A model generated the notes under the pieces. The model searched no databases. It was given only the letters and a program-made list of their open reading frames with translations, and had not been told where the DNA came from. A stretch of 64,000 nucleotides of DNA, from assembly GCF_002937115.1 (NCBI RefSeq), contig NZ_NHRY01000263.1:1-64000 (forward strand), read 5' to 3'. Shown here piece by piece: positions 15,806 through 24,486 of this stretch. The DNA is from Rhodopila globiformis. Its GTDB lineage: Bacteria; Pseudomonadota; Alphaproteobacteria; Acetobacterales; Acetobacteraceae. The position numbers and the translations under genes were made by a program. The stretch's first letter is position 1; every line of letters starts with the position of its first letter.

Positions 15806-18262
15806 CAGCGTCGCCCCCGTCGCCTTCGCCACCGCGGCGACGACCTTCTGGCACGCCGCCTCGATCTCGACGTCCGTCAGCGTCCGCTCGCGCGGCTGGA
15901 GCGTCACCTCGATCGCCAGCGAGGTCTTGCCCTCCGGCAGCTTGTCGCCGGCATAGACGTCGAACAGCGCCACGTTGGTGATCAGGCTGCGCTCCGCCCC
16001 CCGCGCCGCCCGGAGCACGTTGTCCGCCGGCACCGTCGCATCCACCAGGAAGGCGAAGTCGCGCCGTATCGGCTGGAACGCCGGCAGGTCCGCCGCGGCC
16101 TTACGGCGGCGCTTCGGATCGGGGATGGCGTCCAGGTTCAGCTCGAACGCCACCATCGGCCCGGGCAGGTCGAGCGCCAGCAGCAGCCGCGGGTGGATCT
16201 CGCCGAAATAACTCACCTCCGTCTTCGGTCCCTGGCGCACCACGCCGGAGCGGCCTGGATGCAGGAAGGCGGGTGCCTCGGCGGTCACCTGCAGCGACTC
16301 CAGCGGCATGCCCAGAGCCGTCAGCAAGGTCCACAGGTCGTTCTTGGCGTCCCACACATCCACCGGGCGCTGCGGCGTCAGCCAGTTGCGCGCGGTCGCG
16401 CCGCTGCGCAACCCGGCGGCGACCAGCTTCTGGCCCTCCGGCGCGTCAACCGCGAAAGCCGGGCCGATTTCGAACAGCGCGACATCCGAATAGCCGCGTG
16501 CCGCATTCCGCTTCGCTGCCAGCGCCAGGGTGGCCAGCGGCGTCGGCCGAAGCTGGTCCAGGTCCGCCGCGATCGGGTTGAGCAGCCGCAGCGCGTCGGG
16601 GACGGCGCCGAAGCGTTCCGCGTCGGACCGCGCCATGAAGCTGAAGGTGACGCACTCCATCAGCCCCGCCGCCGCCAGCGTCCGCCGCGCCAGGGCGGTG
16701 CGCTGCTGCCGCGGCGTCAGGGTCGTCGCCGGCACCGGGCTTTCGCGCGGCAACGACACCGGCGGCACGGCGTCGAGGCCGCGCAGGCGCAGGACTTCCT
16801 CGATCAGGTCATTCTCCGCCTCGACCTCGGCGCAGCCTGCCGCCGCGGCGGCGGCCTTGGCCGGGTCGAGCCCCGGCGACTGGTCCAGCACGATCGGGGC
16901 GGCGATGTCATTGCGCCAGGACGGCACCGCGACGGTGACGCGGGATTCGTCGCGGGCGCGGACGGCGAAGCCCAGCCGTTCCAGCGACCCGACCGCCTCA
17001 TCCGCCGGGATGTCGGACCCGCCGAACCCGGCGATCCGGGCAAAGCGCATGGTCGCGTCGCGCTGCCAGTGCGGCTCCTGGCCCGCCGCGGTGACCGTGC
17101 CGGGCTCGCCGCCGCACAGCTCCAGGATCAGCGCCGTCGCGGCTTCCACGGCATCCGGCATCAGCGCCGGGTCGATTCCCCGCTCGAAGCGCTGGCGCGC
17201 GTCGGAGACGATTTGGTGACGCCGACCGGTGCGGGCGATGCGGACCGGGTCGAACAGGGCGCACTCGACGAAGACGGTGGTGGTGGTTTCGTCGCAGCCC
17301 GTTGCCTCGCCGCCGACGACGCCGGCGATCGACTGCACGCCGGCAGCGTCGCAGATGGCGCAGTCCTCGGGATCGAGGACGTAGTCCTTGCCGTTCAGCG
17401 CCCGCATCGTCTCGCCGGCGCCGCGCCGCAGGGTCAGCACGCCGCCGGTCAGCTTGGCCACGTCGAACACGTGCAGCGGCCGTCCCAGGTCGAACGTGAA
17501 GAAATTCGTCACATCGACCAGCGCGTTGATCGGCCGAAGACCAATGTATGTCAGGCGGTCCTGCAGCCATTTCGGGCTGGGCGAGTTCTTCACCCCGCGG
17601 ATGGTGCGGCCGATGATCCAGGGGCAGGCCTCGGGGAAGGCAATCTCCCACCGCGGCCCGCCGTCGAACGCCGGCGGCACGACGGAGGGCGCGAACGGCT
17701 TCAGCGTGCCCAGCCCGGCGGCGGCCAGGTCGCGCGCCACGCCGCGCACCGAGAAGCAGTCGCCGCGGTTCGGCGTGACGCTGATCTCGATCACCGGATC
17801 GTCCAGCCCGGCCCATTGCACATAGGGCACGCCCACCGGCGCATCGGCCGGCAGCTCGATAATGCCCGAGTGGTCCTCGCCCAGGCCCATCTCGCGGGCC
17901 GAAAGCAGCATGCCGGCGCTGGTGACGCCGCGGATCTCGCCGACTTTCAGCGTCGTGCCGGTGCCGGGAATGAAGGTGCCCGGGCCGGCGAAAACCGCCT
18001 TCATGCCGGTATGGGCATTCGGCGCGCCGCACACCACTGACACCACCCCATCCCCCGCGTCCACCCGGCACGCCCGCAGCCGATCGGCGTTGGGATGGGG
18101 GGCGGCTTCCAGGACGTGGGCGATGCGGAACGGGGCGAGGGCGGCGCCGCGGTTCTCCACGCCCTCCAGTTCCAGGCCGATGTTGGTCAGGGTGTCGGTG
18201 ATCCGCTCCAGCGAGGCGTCGGTCTGAAGATGCGTCTTCAGCCAGGACAGGGTGAACTTCAT
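15800..18262 (-). CDS. pheT: Phenylalanine--tRNA ligase beta subunit
   Basis: An 820-aa subunit that with PheS forms the (alpha-beta)2 enzyme charging tRNA-Phe. It begins MKFTLSWLKTHL as usual, has the EMAP-II-like tRNA-binding domain near residues 40-150, the B3/B4 editing domain (IINALVDVTNFFTFDLGRPLH-type segment), the B5 domain, the catalytic-like domain and the C-terminal FDX-ACB anticodon-binding domain (IRRDFAFLVDATVPADNV). Length is normal. It follows pheS with three bases between them and is the last gene of the rpmI-rplT-pheS-pheT cluster. Its stop codon lies within a tandem 15-bp repeat. Confidence 0.97.
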   Translation of the reverse strand: MKFTLSWLKTHLQTDASLERITDTLTNIGLELEGVENRGAALAPFRIAHVLEAAPHPNADRLRACRVDAGDGVVSVVCGAPNAHTGMKAVFAGPGTFIPGTGTTLKVGEIRGVTSAGMLLSAREMGLGEDHSGIIELPADAPVGVPYVQWAGLDDPVIEISVTPNRGDCFSVRGVARDLAAAGLGTLKPFAPSVVPPAFDGGPRWEIAFPEACPWIIGRTIRGVKNSPSPKWLQDRLTYIGLRPINALVDVTNFFTFDLGRPLHVFDVAKLTGGVLTLRRGAGETMRALNGKDYVLDPEDCAICDAAGVQSIAGVVGGEATGCDETTTTVFVECALFDPVRIARTGRRHQIVSDARQRFERGIDPALMPDAVEAATALILELCGGEPGTVTAAGQEPHWQRDATMRFARIAGFGGSDIPADEAVGSLERLGFAVRARDESRVTVAVPSWRNDIAAPIVLDQSPGLDPAKAAAAAAGCAEVEAENDLIEEVLRLRGLDAVPPVSLPRESPVPATTLTPRQQRTALARRTLAAAGLMECVTFSFMARSDAERFGAVPDALRLLNPIAADLDQLRPTPLATLALAAKRNAARGYSDVALFEIGPAFAVDAPEGQKLVAAGLRSGATARNWLTPQRPVDVWDAKNDLWTLLTALGMPLESLQVTAEAPAFLHPGRSGVVRQGPKTEVSYFGEIHPRLLLALDLPGPMVAFELNLDAIPDPKRRRKAAADLPAFQPIRRDFAFLVDATVPADNVLRAARGAERSLITNVALFDVYAGDKLPEGKTSLAIEVTLQPRERTLTDVEIEAACQKVVAAVAKATGATLR

Positions 18263-18265
18263 CGC

Positions 18266-19336
18266 TCAGACTCCCTCGTGCAGCATGGTGGGAGCCAGCG
18301 GGTTGAACCCGTAGTGCCGCAGCCAGCGGACATCAGACTCGTAGAACGGTCGCAGATCGGCCATGCCGTGCTTCAGCATGGTGATGCGCTCGACGCCCAG
18401 GCCCCAGGCGAAGCCCTGCCATTCCCGCGGGTCGATGCCGCAATTGGCCAGCACGCGCGGATGCACCATGCCGCTGCCCAGGATCTCCAGCCAGTCGCCG
18501 CCGCGGCCAAGCTCGCCGGTGCGGCGGTTCCAGCCGATGTCGACTTCCATCGAGGGCTCGGTGAACGGGAAGTAGGAGGCGCGGAAGCGCACCGGCAGGT
18601 CGGAGATGGCGAAGAAGGTGCGCAGGAAGTCGATCAGCACGCCCTTGAGGTGCCCGAGCGTCATGCCGCGGTCGATCACCAGCCCCTCGCATTGGTGGAA
18701 CATCGGCGAATGCGTCGCGTCATGGTCCGCGCGGTAGGTCCGCCCGGTGACGATCACCCGGATCGGCGGCTCCTGCGACAGCATGGTGCGGATCTGGCCG
18801 GGCGAGGTGTGGGTGCGCAGCACCGCCGGCGTGCTGCCGCCGCGGGAGGGCGGCAGGTAGAACGTGTCGTGGTCCGCCCGGGCGGGGTGGTGCGCCGGGA
18901 TGTTCAGCGCGCTGAAGTTGAACCAGTCGCTTTCCACGTCGGGACCGTCCACCACGGTGCAGCCCATGGCGCCGAAGATGGCGGCGATTTCCTCCATGGT
19001 GCGGGCGATCGGGTGGACCAGGCCGGTATCGCGCGGGCGCGGCGGCAGGGTCGGGTCGATCCGCTCGGTCATCAGCCGGGCGTCCAGGGCGGCGTCCTCC
19101 AGCGTGACCCTGCGCGCCTCGATGGCGCCGGTCAGCGCCTCCTTCAGCTGGTTCAGCGCGATGCCGCGTTCCTTCTTCTGCTCCGGCGGGACCTTTCCCA
19201 GGTCGCGCAGCATGGCGGTCAGGCTGCCGTTGCGGCCGAGCACGGCGATGCGGACGGCATCCCAGGCGCGCATGTCGGCTGCGGCGGCCAGGGCGGCATC
19301 GGTCTCGGTCTTCAGGGCGTCAAGGTCGTCGTTCAT
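18266..19336 (-). CDS. pheS: Phenylalanine--tRNA ligase alpha subunit
   Basis: A 356-aa catalytic subunit. The start at 19336 (MNDDLDALKTE) is chosen because the upstream extension reads through the hairpin after rplT. The N-terminal coiled coil contacts tRNA. The class II core shows motif 2 as THTSPGQIRTM...RVIVTGRTYRADHDATHSPMF and motif 3 as GLGVERITML. Gly or Ala at the substrate pocket could not be assessed here. It forms an operon with pheT (3-base gap). A strong hairpin lies between rplT and this gene and could reduce or modulate read-through from the ribosomal-protein genes. Confidence 0.97.
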   Translation of the reverse strand: MNDDLDALKTETDAALAAAADMRAWDAVRIAVLGRNGSLTAMLRDLGKVPPEQKKERGIALNQLKEALTGAIEARRVTLEDAALDARLMTERIDPTLPPRPRDTGLVHPIARTMEEIAAIFGAMGCTVVDGPDVESDWFNFSALNIPAHHPARADHDTFYLPPSRGGSTPAVLRTHTSPGQIRTMLSQEPPIRVIVTGRTYRADHDATHSPMFHQCEGLVIDRGMTLGHLKGVLIDFLRTFFAISDLPVRFRASYFPFTEPSMEVDIGWNRRTGELGRGGDWLEILGSGMVHPRVLANCGIDPREWQGFAWGLGVERITMLKHGMADLRPFYESDVRWLRHYGFNPLAPTMLHEGV

Positions 19337-19358
19337 TCCATTGTCCCGGATACGGAAA

Positions 19359-19381
19359 GGGCCGCCCTGGTCAGGCGGCCC
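19359..19381 (-). terminator. Hairpin between rplT and pheS
   Basis: GGGCCGCC (19359-19366) pairs with GGCGGCCC (19374-19381) around a 7-base loop. On the minus strand it follows the rplT stop by ~38 bases and precedes TTT. The T-run is short, so it may be a weak terminator or attenuator ahead of pheS rather than a full stop. Confidence 0.6.
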
Positions 19382-19418
19382 CTGTTCGCTCGTTCTCGGT
19401 TTCGGAGAGGAAACCGCG

Positions 19419-19775
19419 CTAGGCCAGGGCGGCCTGAACCTTCTGCACGATCGCCGCGAACGATGCCGCATCATCATAGGCAATGGCGGCGAGGACCTTG
19501 CGGTCCATCTCGATCCCGGCCTTCTTCAGCCCGCAGATGAACTGGGAATAGGTGAGGCCGTGCTCCCGCACCGCGGCGTTGATGCGCTGGATCCACAGGC
19601 CGCGGAACTCGCGCTTCTTGTTGCGGCGGTCGCGGTAGGCATACTGCAGCGACTTTTCCAGCCGTTCCCGCGCTATGCGGTAGTTGGTGGAGGAGCGGCC
19701 GACGAAGCCCTTGGATTGTTCCAGGACCTTCTTGTGACGGGCGTGGGTGGTGGTGCCCCGTTTGACGCGTGCCAT
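19419..19775 (-). CDS. rplT: 50S ribosomal protein L20
   Basis: A 118-aa basic protein, standard length. It begins [18 protein letters not shown] and contains the conserved [15 protein letters not shown] and [20 protein letters not shown] segments. L20 binds 23S rRNA early in large-subunit assembly and in some bacteria represses its own operon. It lies 15 bases after rpmI. infC, which usually precedes rpmI, is not upstream here; repeats begin right after the rpmI start. Confidence 0.98.
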   Translation of the reverse strand: MARVKRGTTTHARHKKVLEQSKGFVGRSSTNYRIARERLEKSLQYAYRDRRNKKREFRGLWIQRINAAVREHGLTYSQFICGLKKAGIEMDRKVLAAIAYDDAASFAAIVQKVQAALA

Positions 19776-19790
19776 GTCCGTGCGCCTTCC

Positions 19791-19994
19791 TTATTCGAGA
19801 CCGTACGGCGCCCATTGCTTGACGGTCAGGCCGTCAGCATGGGTCAGAGTCTGGCTGCCGCGGTTGGTGCGCTTGGCCTTCTGGCTGCGCGCCATCAGGC
19901 AGTGGCGCTTCTTGCCGGGGCCGGCGAGCACCTTGCCGGTCGCGGTGATCTTGAACCGCTTCTTGACCGACGACTTGGTCTTCATTTTGGGCAT
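19791..19994 (-). CDS. rpmI: 50S ribosomal protein L35
   Basis: A 67-aa protein beginning [20 protein letters not shown], the invariant L35 start; the 32 extra in-frame codons upstream are not protein-like and are excluded. It has the [14 protein letters not shown] core and ends [12 protein letters not shown]. It is the first gene of the rpmI-rplT-pheS-pheT cluster. GAAGGAGT-like bases precede the ATG. Its promoter should lie in the ~100 bases upstream, before the repeat island. Confidence 0.97.
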   Translation of the reverse strand: MPKMKTKSSVKKRFKITATGKVLAGPGKKRHCLMARSQKAKRTNRGSQTLTHADGLTVKQWAPYGLE

Positions 19995-21189
19995 TTCGTA
20001 CTCCTTCACATGGCGCCTGCCGCGGCGCACCGGATGGTGCACGTCAGGCGGTCGCGGCCGGGCATGCCCGTTCCAGGCCCGGTCTCGCAAACAGGGGCGG
20101 GGATATAGCGGCGGCGGCGCGGACAGGCAAGCATGTTCGCAGCGCCGCCGCCGGCCGGCGGCTCAGGCGCCAGCCCCGCTCGCCGTTTCGTCCTGGTCCG
20201 ACAGGGGGCATTGGCGGCAAGCGGCACAGCCGTGCCGGGCGGGTCAAGGCGGCGGCGGAGTCTGGATTGCCTGCCGCTTTCCAACACGGAGAACGCGAAG
20301 GACCACCGAGGACCACGAAGGGGTGTGAACGCGTCAGACAACGAAGCGCCGCAGGCCGTCCTTCAGGTACGCGGCATGGACACAGCCGGGCAAGCCTGCG
20401 GCGAGGATGCGATGCACCGCGATCGCCAGTCCCGCGATGCGGGTCGGCCGGTCCCGATCGGCCGGCAAGGTCCGGTCTTCGTGGCCCTCCGAGGTCCTCC
20501 GCTTTCTACCATGAAAATACGGTTCCGGACGCCTGGCCCCGCCGTCATGGCGGCCGCAGGGCCGCGATCCACGCCTTGCGACGCCGGTATCAGCAGAAGG
20601 CGTGGATGGTGGGCCTGCGCCCCATTGGCGTTAAAATAGCGTGGCGGCGGCACGATGCTTGCCATTCCGTCATGGCCCGGCTTGTCCGGGCCACCTATTC
20701 CAGCACTTGTGCCGCGACAGATGGCCCGGACAAGCCGGGCCATGACGATGGAGGAACGCTCTCGGCGCCCAGGCAAGCACTTGATTTTACGGTCATTTCC
20801 GACTCGTTTCCAGGATGTGTGCATTGCGTAGGGACAAGCCGGGCCATGACGAGGAGACAACAGCCAGCCCTATTTTAACGCCAATGGGGCCTGCGCCCAC
20901 CATGACGAGGTGGCACCGACCTCGCCCATTTTCCGCCATCGCGGTGCCGGCGCGCCGGCTGGCTAACTCCGTGTTGAAATTTCGGAAGGATGACCAGACA
21001 TGGACGGTCCTGGATTCCCCCGGCACCGCCCGCCGCGGAGTCAGCCCCCCTGTCCCCGGATTGGGCGCACCGGCCCCTCCACCATGACGGCATCGTCGCA
21101 GCCGGGTTCTCCATGAATGCGCCACAGGCACCGGTCATTCGTGGACGGGAACGATGAGCCAGGGCGTTTCCGACCAGGCCGGACGCGCT
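19995..21189. other. Repeat-rich intergenic island between rpmI and trmO
   Basis: Nearly 1.2 kb with no supported gene. In order it holds: an AACACGGAGAACGCGAAGG module at ~20283 (again at ~55339); a GAAAATACGGTTCCG fragment near 20513; a family C palindrome at ~20543-20625; a GGCGTTAAAATAG module at ~20628; a full family A palindrome at 20669-20746; a TTTTACGGTCATTTCCGAC module near 20782 (also near 57990 and 61893); and an inverted TTAAAATAG-linked module near 20845-20885. The tail, to 21189, showed no recognisable element. Confidence 0.7.
20669..20746. repeat. Palindromic repeat, family A (copy 1)
   Basis: The left arm GTCATGGCCCGGCTTGTCC and its complement GGACAAGCCGGGCCATGAC enclose a 30-odd-base centre containing CAGCACTTGTGCCGCGACAG. 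The same ~78-base element recurs at 23799, 26959 (truncated), 30114, 58054, 61775 and 61938 (truncated). Copies at 23799 and 26959 have the centre inverted relative to this one. Confidence 0.9.
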
Positions 21190-21627
21190 CTACGCCGGCT
21201 TGATGTCGAGCAGCGGCGTGCCGTCCACGCAGTCCAGGCCGCGCACCGTCAGCCGGGTTCCCTCCACGGCGACCAGCTCGACGATCGAGGAGGCGATCGG
21301 ATTCGGCCGGATCGGCGACCGCAGGGCAAACGTGCCACTGGTCCGTCCGGCATGGTTCGGGGTCTGTAGCACGAGGTCCCGCCGCGCCTGGTGCATCCAG
21401 TACAGCACCTGGATCTGCGGACGGCCCGCAAGCCCCTGCAGCGCCTGGGCCCAACGCGGATCGACCTCGATGACACAGTCCGGCCCGGACGAGTCGCCGC
21501 GTCGCGGACAACTCTCCCGGGTTGCCCATGGCGTGTGGATTCGTCCTATATAGTAGAGTCCGGCATCAGTTCGACACGGTAAGGTTGTGCTGACTTCTCC
21601 GGCACGAAGTAGCGTGTCATCCGACAT
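21190..21627 (-). CDS. trmO: tRNA (N6-threonylcarbamoyladenosine(37)-N6)-methyltransferase TrmO
   Basis: A 145-aa protein of the TrmO/YaeB (TsaA-like) family, which uses SAM to methylate t6A37 in certain tRNAs. The start at 21627 (MSDDTLLRAG) follows a GAGGAG; an in-frame extension of 14 codons upstream is less likely. Conserved parts are YIGRIHTPWATRESCPR near residue 27, IQVLYWMHQARRDLVL near 72 and FALRSPIRPNPIASSIVEL near 100, the family's SPxRPNPI signature. It is the shorter form lacking the extra C-terminal domain of the E. coli protein. It stands alone among repeats. Confidence 0.85.
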   Translation of the reverse strand: MSDDTLLRAGEVSTTLPCRTDAGLYYIGRIHTPWATRESCPRRGDSSGPDCVIEVDPRWAQALQGLAGRPQIQVLYWMHQARRDLVLQTPNHAGRTSGTFALRSPIRPNPIASSIVELVAVEGTRLTVRGLDCVDGTPLLDIKPA

Positions 21628-22274
21628 CAGCGGCGTTCTCCTCAGGTGGGGCGAATCCGGCAAGCGCACCGGCCGGATAGCATATCATCCGCGGGCGATT
21701 AACCCTTTGGGAGTCCGCTACCGTACACCCACGATTCCCAACACCATCCCGGGTGGCACGACAGGGACGCCGCGGCACCTGGCACCTGTGGCCGGCGACG
21801 GGCGTGGAGTCCCGGCGGCCCGTCCCGGGGATTGGTCGAGCGCTGAGTCCCGGACAAGAAATCGTGGGCGCATTTCAAGAAACGGCGTTGAAGCGGCCAG
21901 TGCAGGAGGATGCCGGTGCGCCTCACCCTGGTGTAACGCGGCCGGAAACCTTGCCCGGGAGGCCATGCCTGTTGTCGTGAAGCCCGCTTTGCGCTGCCGA
22001 CGACTGCGCCTGATCCCCATGGCCTCATATGATACTGTCTGCAGGAACTATCCTGCTGCAAGTCATTTGCCCGCAGGCCCATGCCTGCGAGCAGCAGAGA
22101 GAATCGAATTCCCAAGTCGTCACCCCCGCGAACTGGTCGAGGCGAAGTGCCGGAACAGCCGATTCGTCTCGCTGGAGACGATTTTGAGTACCCGAGATAC
22201 TACTTTGATAAAGAACATCTTGTTGAACAGCAATTTCTAATGCATAATGGTCCTACTTTCCGGGGTGGTTACAA
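21628..22274. other. Intergenic region between divergent trmO and MarR genes
   Basis: 647 bases without a supported gene or dispersed palindrome. The last ~120 bases (22180-22274) are noticeably AT-richer than the rest and probably carry the MarR-gene promoter and operator; no clear -35/-10 pair was identified. Confidence 0.45.
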
Positions 22275-22778
22275 GTGAAAGAACCAATACAGACTGATGG
22301 GAACGGCAGCGCCGAAGACTTCCGGCTCGAAGAATTCCTGCCGTTCCGGCTGGCGGTGGCGTCCGAGGGCGTTTCCCGCGTGATTGCCCGCAACTATCTC
22401 ACGCGGTCCGGGCTGGGCATGCCGGAATGGCGGCTCCTGGCGGCGGTGGGGCGATTCTCCGTCCTGTCGCCGACGGCCGCCGGTGAGCGGACCTCGATGG
22501 ACAAGGTGAAGGTCAGCCGTGCCGCGGCCAGCCTCGTCGCCCGTGGCCTGCTGCGCCAGGCCCAGGACCCGGCGGACGGCCGGGGGCGGCTGCTGCGGCT
22601 GACGCGCAAGGGCGCCAGCCTCTATGCCGGCATCAAACCGATGGCCGAGCAGATTGAAACCACTTTGGCCGCCGGCCTGAGCAGGACGGAGTGGAACGCC
22701 TTGCACAAGGCGCTGGGGCGGCTGATGGAGCACGCCCAGGCGATCAACGCCGGCAGCCCAGACAGCGACGTCGATTGA
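22275..22778 (+). CDS. MarR family winged-helix transcriptional regulator
   Basis: A 167-aa protein starting with GTG at 22275 (VKEPIQTDGN). Residues ~20-150 are a MarR fold: LGMPEWRLLAAVGRF is helix 2, DKVKVSRAAASLVARGLLRQ the DNA-recognition helix region, and QDPADGRGRLLRLTRKG the beta wing with the conserved DGR. Such dimers usually repress an adjacent gene and release DNA on binding phenolic or similar ligands. The next gene, an RraA-like aldolase 207 bases downstream, is a plausible target. The ATG-less start is supported by the absence of any closer ATG before the conserved core. Confidence 0.88.
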   Translation: MKEPIQTDGNGSAEDFRLEEFLPFRLAVASEGVSRVIARNYLTRSGLGMPEWRLLAAVGRFSVLSPTAAGERTSMDKVKVSRAAASLVARGLLRQAQDPADGRGRLLRLTRKGASLYAGIKPMAEQIETTLAAGLSRTEWNALHKALGRLMEHAQAINAGSPDSDVD

Positions 22779-22985
22779 GGCGGCACGGCCGGCGGCTGAT
22801 CCGCGCCGGCTCCGGTGTCCATCGTTGCGGGCGTGCGTCCGCAACGAGTGTCGCTGCCGGCGGTCTTCGCCGGTGGCGCGCGGCGCATCGTGATGGCACC
22901 CGGCTGGCGCCGCGCTTGCGCCGGCCGGGCCATGGCGTGTCAATGCAGCGTGACTGACTGGCCACTCTGCAGGAGACGGACCGCC

Positions 22986-23690
22986 ATGACCATCGATTCA
23001 GCCATCCTCGCCGCCCTGTCCGGCGTTTCAACCGCAACCGTCACCACGGTGCTGCTGAAGAAGGGGTTGCGAAACGTCTGGATGCGCGGCACCAGGCCGA
23101 TCCGCGCCGGCCAGCCGCGGCTGATCGGCCGCGCCTTCACGCTGCGCTTCGTGCCGGCGCGGGAGGATCTGGCAACGCCGGAATCGTGGTCGTCGCCGAT
23201 TTCGACCCGCGCGGCCATCGAGGCCATGCCAGACGGTTGTATTGCCGTGGTGGATGCCATGGGCGTCACGGATGCCGGCATTTTCGGCGACATCCTGTGC
23301 GCGCGCATGGCGAAGAGGGGCGTCGCCGGCTTGGTCACGGACGGCGTGGTGCGCGACCTTGCGGGCGTGCTCGGCAGTGGGCTGCCCGTGTGGTGCCAGG
23401 GCGCGGCGGCGCCGGCCTCGGTGGCCGGGCTGACCTTCGTCGCCTGGCAGCAGCCCATCGGCTGCGGCGGCGTGGCGGTGTTTCCGGACGACGTCATCAT
23501 GGTAGACGATGACGGCGCCGTGGTCATACCGCAGAAGCTGGTGGCCGACGTCGCCGCCGTGGCCGCGGAACAGGAGCGCATGGAGGAATGGATCATGGCG
23601 CAGGTGAACGAAGGCGCCGCGCTGCCGGGCCTGTATCCGCCCAATGCCGAGAACAAGGCGCGCTACGAGGCCTGGGCGAGGGGGCGTTAA
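22986..23690 (+). CDS. RraA family protein (HMG/CHA aldolase-like)
   Basis: A 234-aa protein with the RraA / dimethylmenaquinone-methyltransferase-like fold. GDILCARMAKRGVAGLVTDGVVRD contains the G-x20-R-D pattern that class II HMG/CHA pyruvate aldolases use to bind metal and pyruvate, so an aldolase or oxaloacetate decarboxylase activity is more likely than RNase E inhibition; the exact substrate is unknown. The C-terminus has VFPDDVIMVDDDGAVVIP, a usual family strand. The ATG at 22986 is chosen over an open extension of 57 codons without protein character. It follows the MarR gene on the same strand and is likely controlled by it. Confidence 0.82.
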   Translation: MTIDSAILAALSGVSTATVTTVLLKKGLRNVWMRGTRPIRAGQPRLIGRAFTLRFVPAREDLATPESWSSPISTRAAIEAMPDGCIAVVDAMGVTDAGIFGDILCARMAKRGVAGLVTDGVVRDLAGVLGSGLPVWCQGAAAPASVAGLTFVAWQQPIGCGGVAVFPDDVIMVDDDGAVVIPQKLVADVAAVAAEQERMEEWIMAQVNEGAALPGLYPPNAENKARYEAWARGR

Positions 23691-23798
23691 ACCCTGGCGC
23701 AGAATAACCGCTCGGCTTGCCGCCCGGACGCTCCAACCGCCATGGCGAGGGGGGCAGATCCCCATAGGCGTTAAAATAGGGCTGGCTGTTGCCTCCTC

Positions 23799-23875
23799 GT
23801 CATGGCCCGGCTTGTCCGGGCCACCTGTCGCGGCACAGTGCTGGAATAGGTGGCCCGGACAAGCCGGGCCATGAC
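23799..23875. repeat. Palindromic repeat, family A (copy 2)
   Basis: Same arms as the element at 20669, but the centre reads CGCGGCACAGTGCTGGAAT, the reverse complement orientation of copy 1. It lies between convergent genes. Confidence 0.9.
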
Positions 23876-24045
23876 GGAATGGCAAGCATCGTGCCGCCGC
23901 CACGCTATTTTAACGCCAATGGGGCAGATCCCCGCTTCCAAAGCGGCGTGTCGATCTCTCCGAGGTTCGCTGCCGCACGGGCCAGGCTGCCGTCAGACAG
24001 CCGCTGCTTCGAAAATACGGTTCCGCAGGATCATCGCCCCACCGT

Positions 24046-24118
24046 CATGGCCGGGCGTGTCCCGGCCCATCCACCCCCCGCCGTTCGTGCGCAGATGGCC
24101 GGGACACGCCCGGCCATG
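24046..24118. repeat. Palindromic repeat, family B (copy 2)
   Basis: Arms CATGGCCGGGCGTGTCCC and GGGACACGCCCGGCCATG match the element at 10424; the loop differs. Confidence 0.85.
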
Positions 24119-24486
24119 ACGGGGGCAACGGCGCCTGCCATTTTCATCCATCGTGATGGCCGCGCGCGGCCAGGGGGACTGTGTTGAAGCCAGCAGTTGT
24201 GGCGGCACGGACGGTGATCGTGGGACACGGACGGGCCCGTGCGGTTTGTTCTGTCGCTTCAACACAAAGACACGAAGCCACTAAGAACAGCGTGACCGCC
24301 AGGCTGACGGGCGTTCTCGGTACGCTCGGAATGGCGCCGGCGTGCAGAACCGGCCGAGGTGGATCGGTTATTCAGGCTCGGTCCATAGTAGTACAGCCGG
24401 CCGGGCAGCATTCGGTTGTTGAAGCAAAATTGTGTCTTTAAAAAAATAATACGAATTTCGCTTTTTTTCCTCGCTTCCTCCAGCCG

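Larger units (their letters stand above)
23691..24486. other. Repeat-rich gap between convergent RraA-like and pepP genes
   Basis: About 800 bases with no gene. It holds an AGGCGTTAAAATAGGG module (~23765), family A palindrome copy 2 (23799-23875), the inverted module (~23910), a GAAAATACGGTTCCGCAGG fragment (~24010), family B copy 2 (24046-24118), and an ACACAAAGACACGAAGCCAC module (~24262) also seen near 30240 and 30335. The last 60 bases (24425-24480) are A/T-rich with runs of seven A and seven T just beyond the pepP stop, possibly a transcription end. Confidence 0.7.

Noticed and set aside
15596-18040. An 814-codon open frame on the plus strand
   Set aside because: It is the antisense of pheT; high GC keeps the opposite strand open. 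Its composition (runs of R, H, G, Q) is typical of such shadows.
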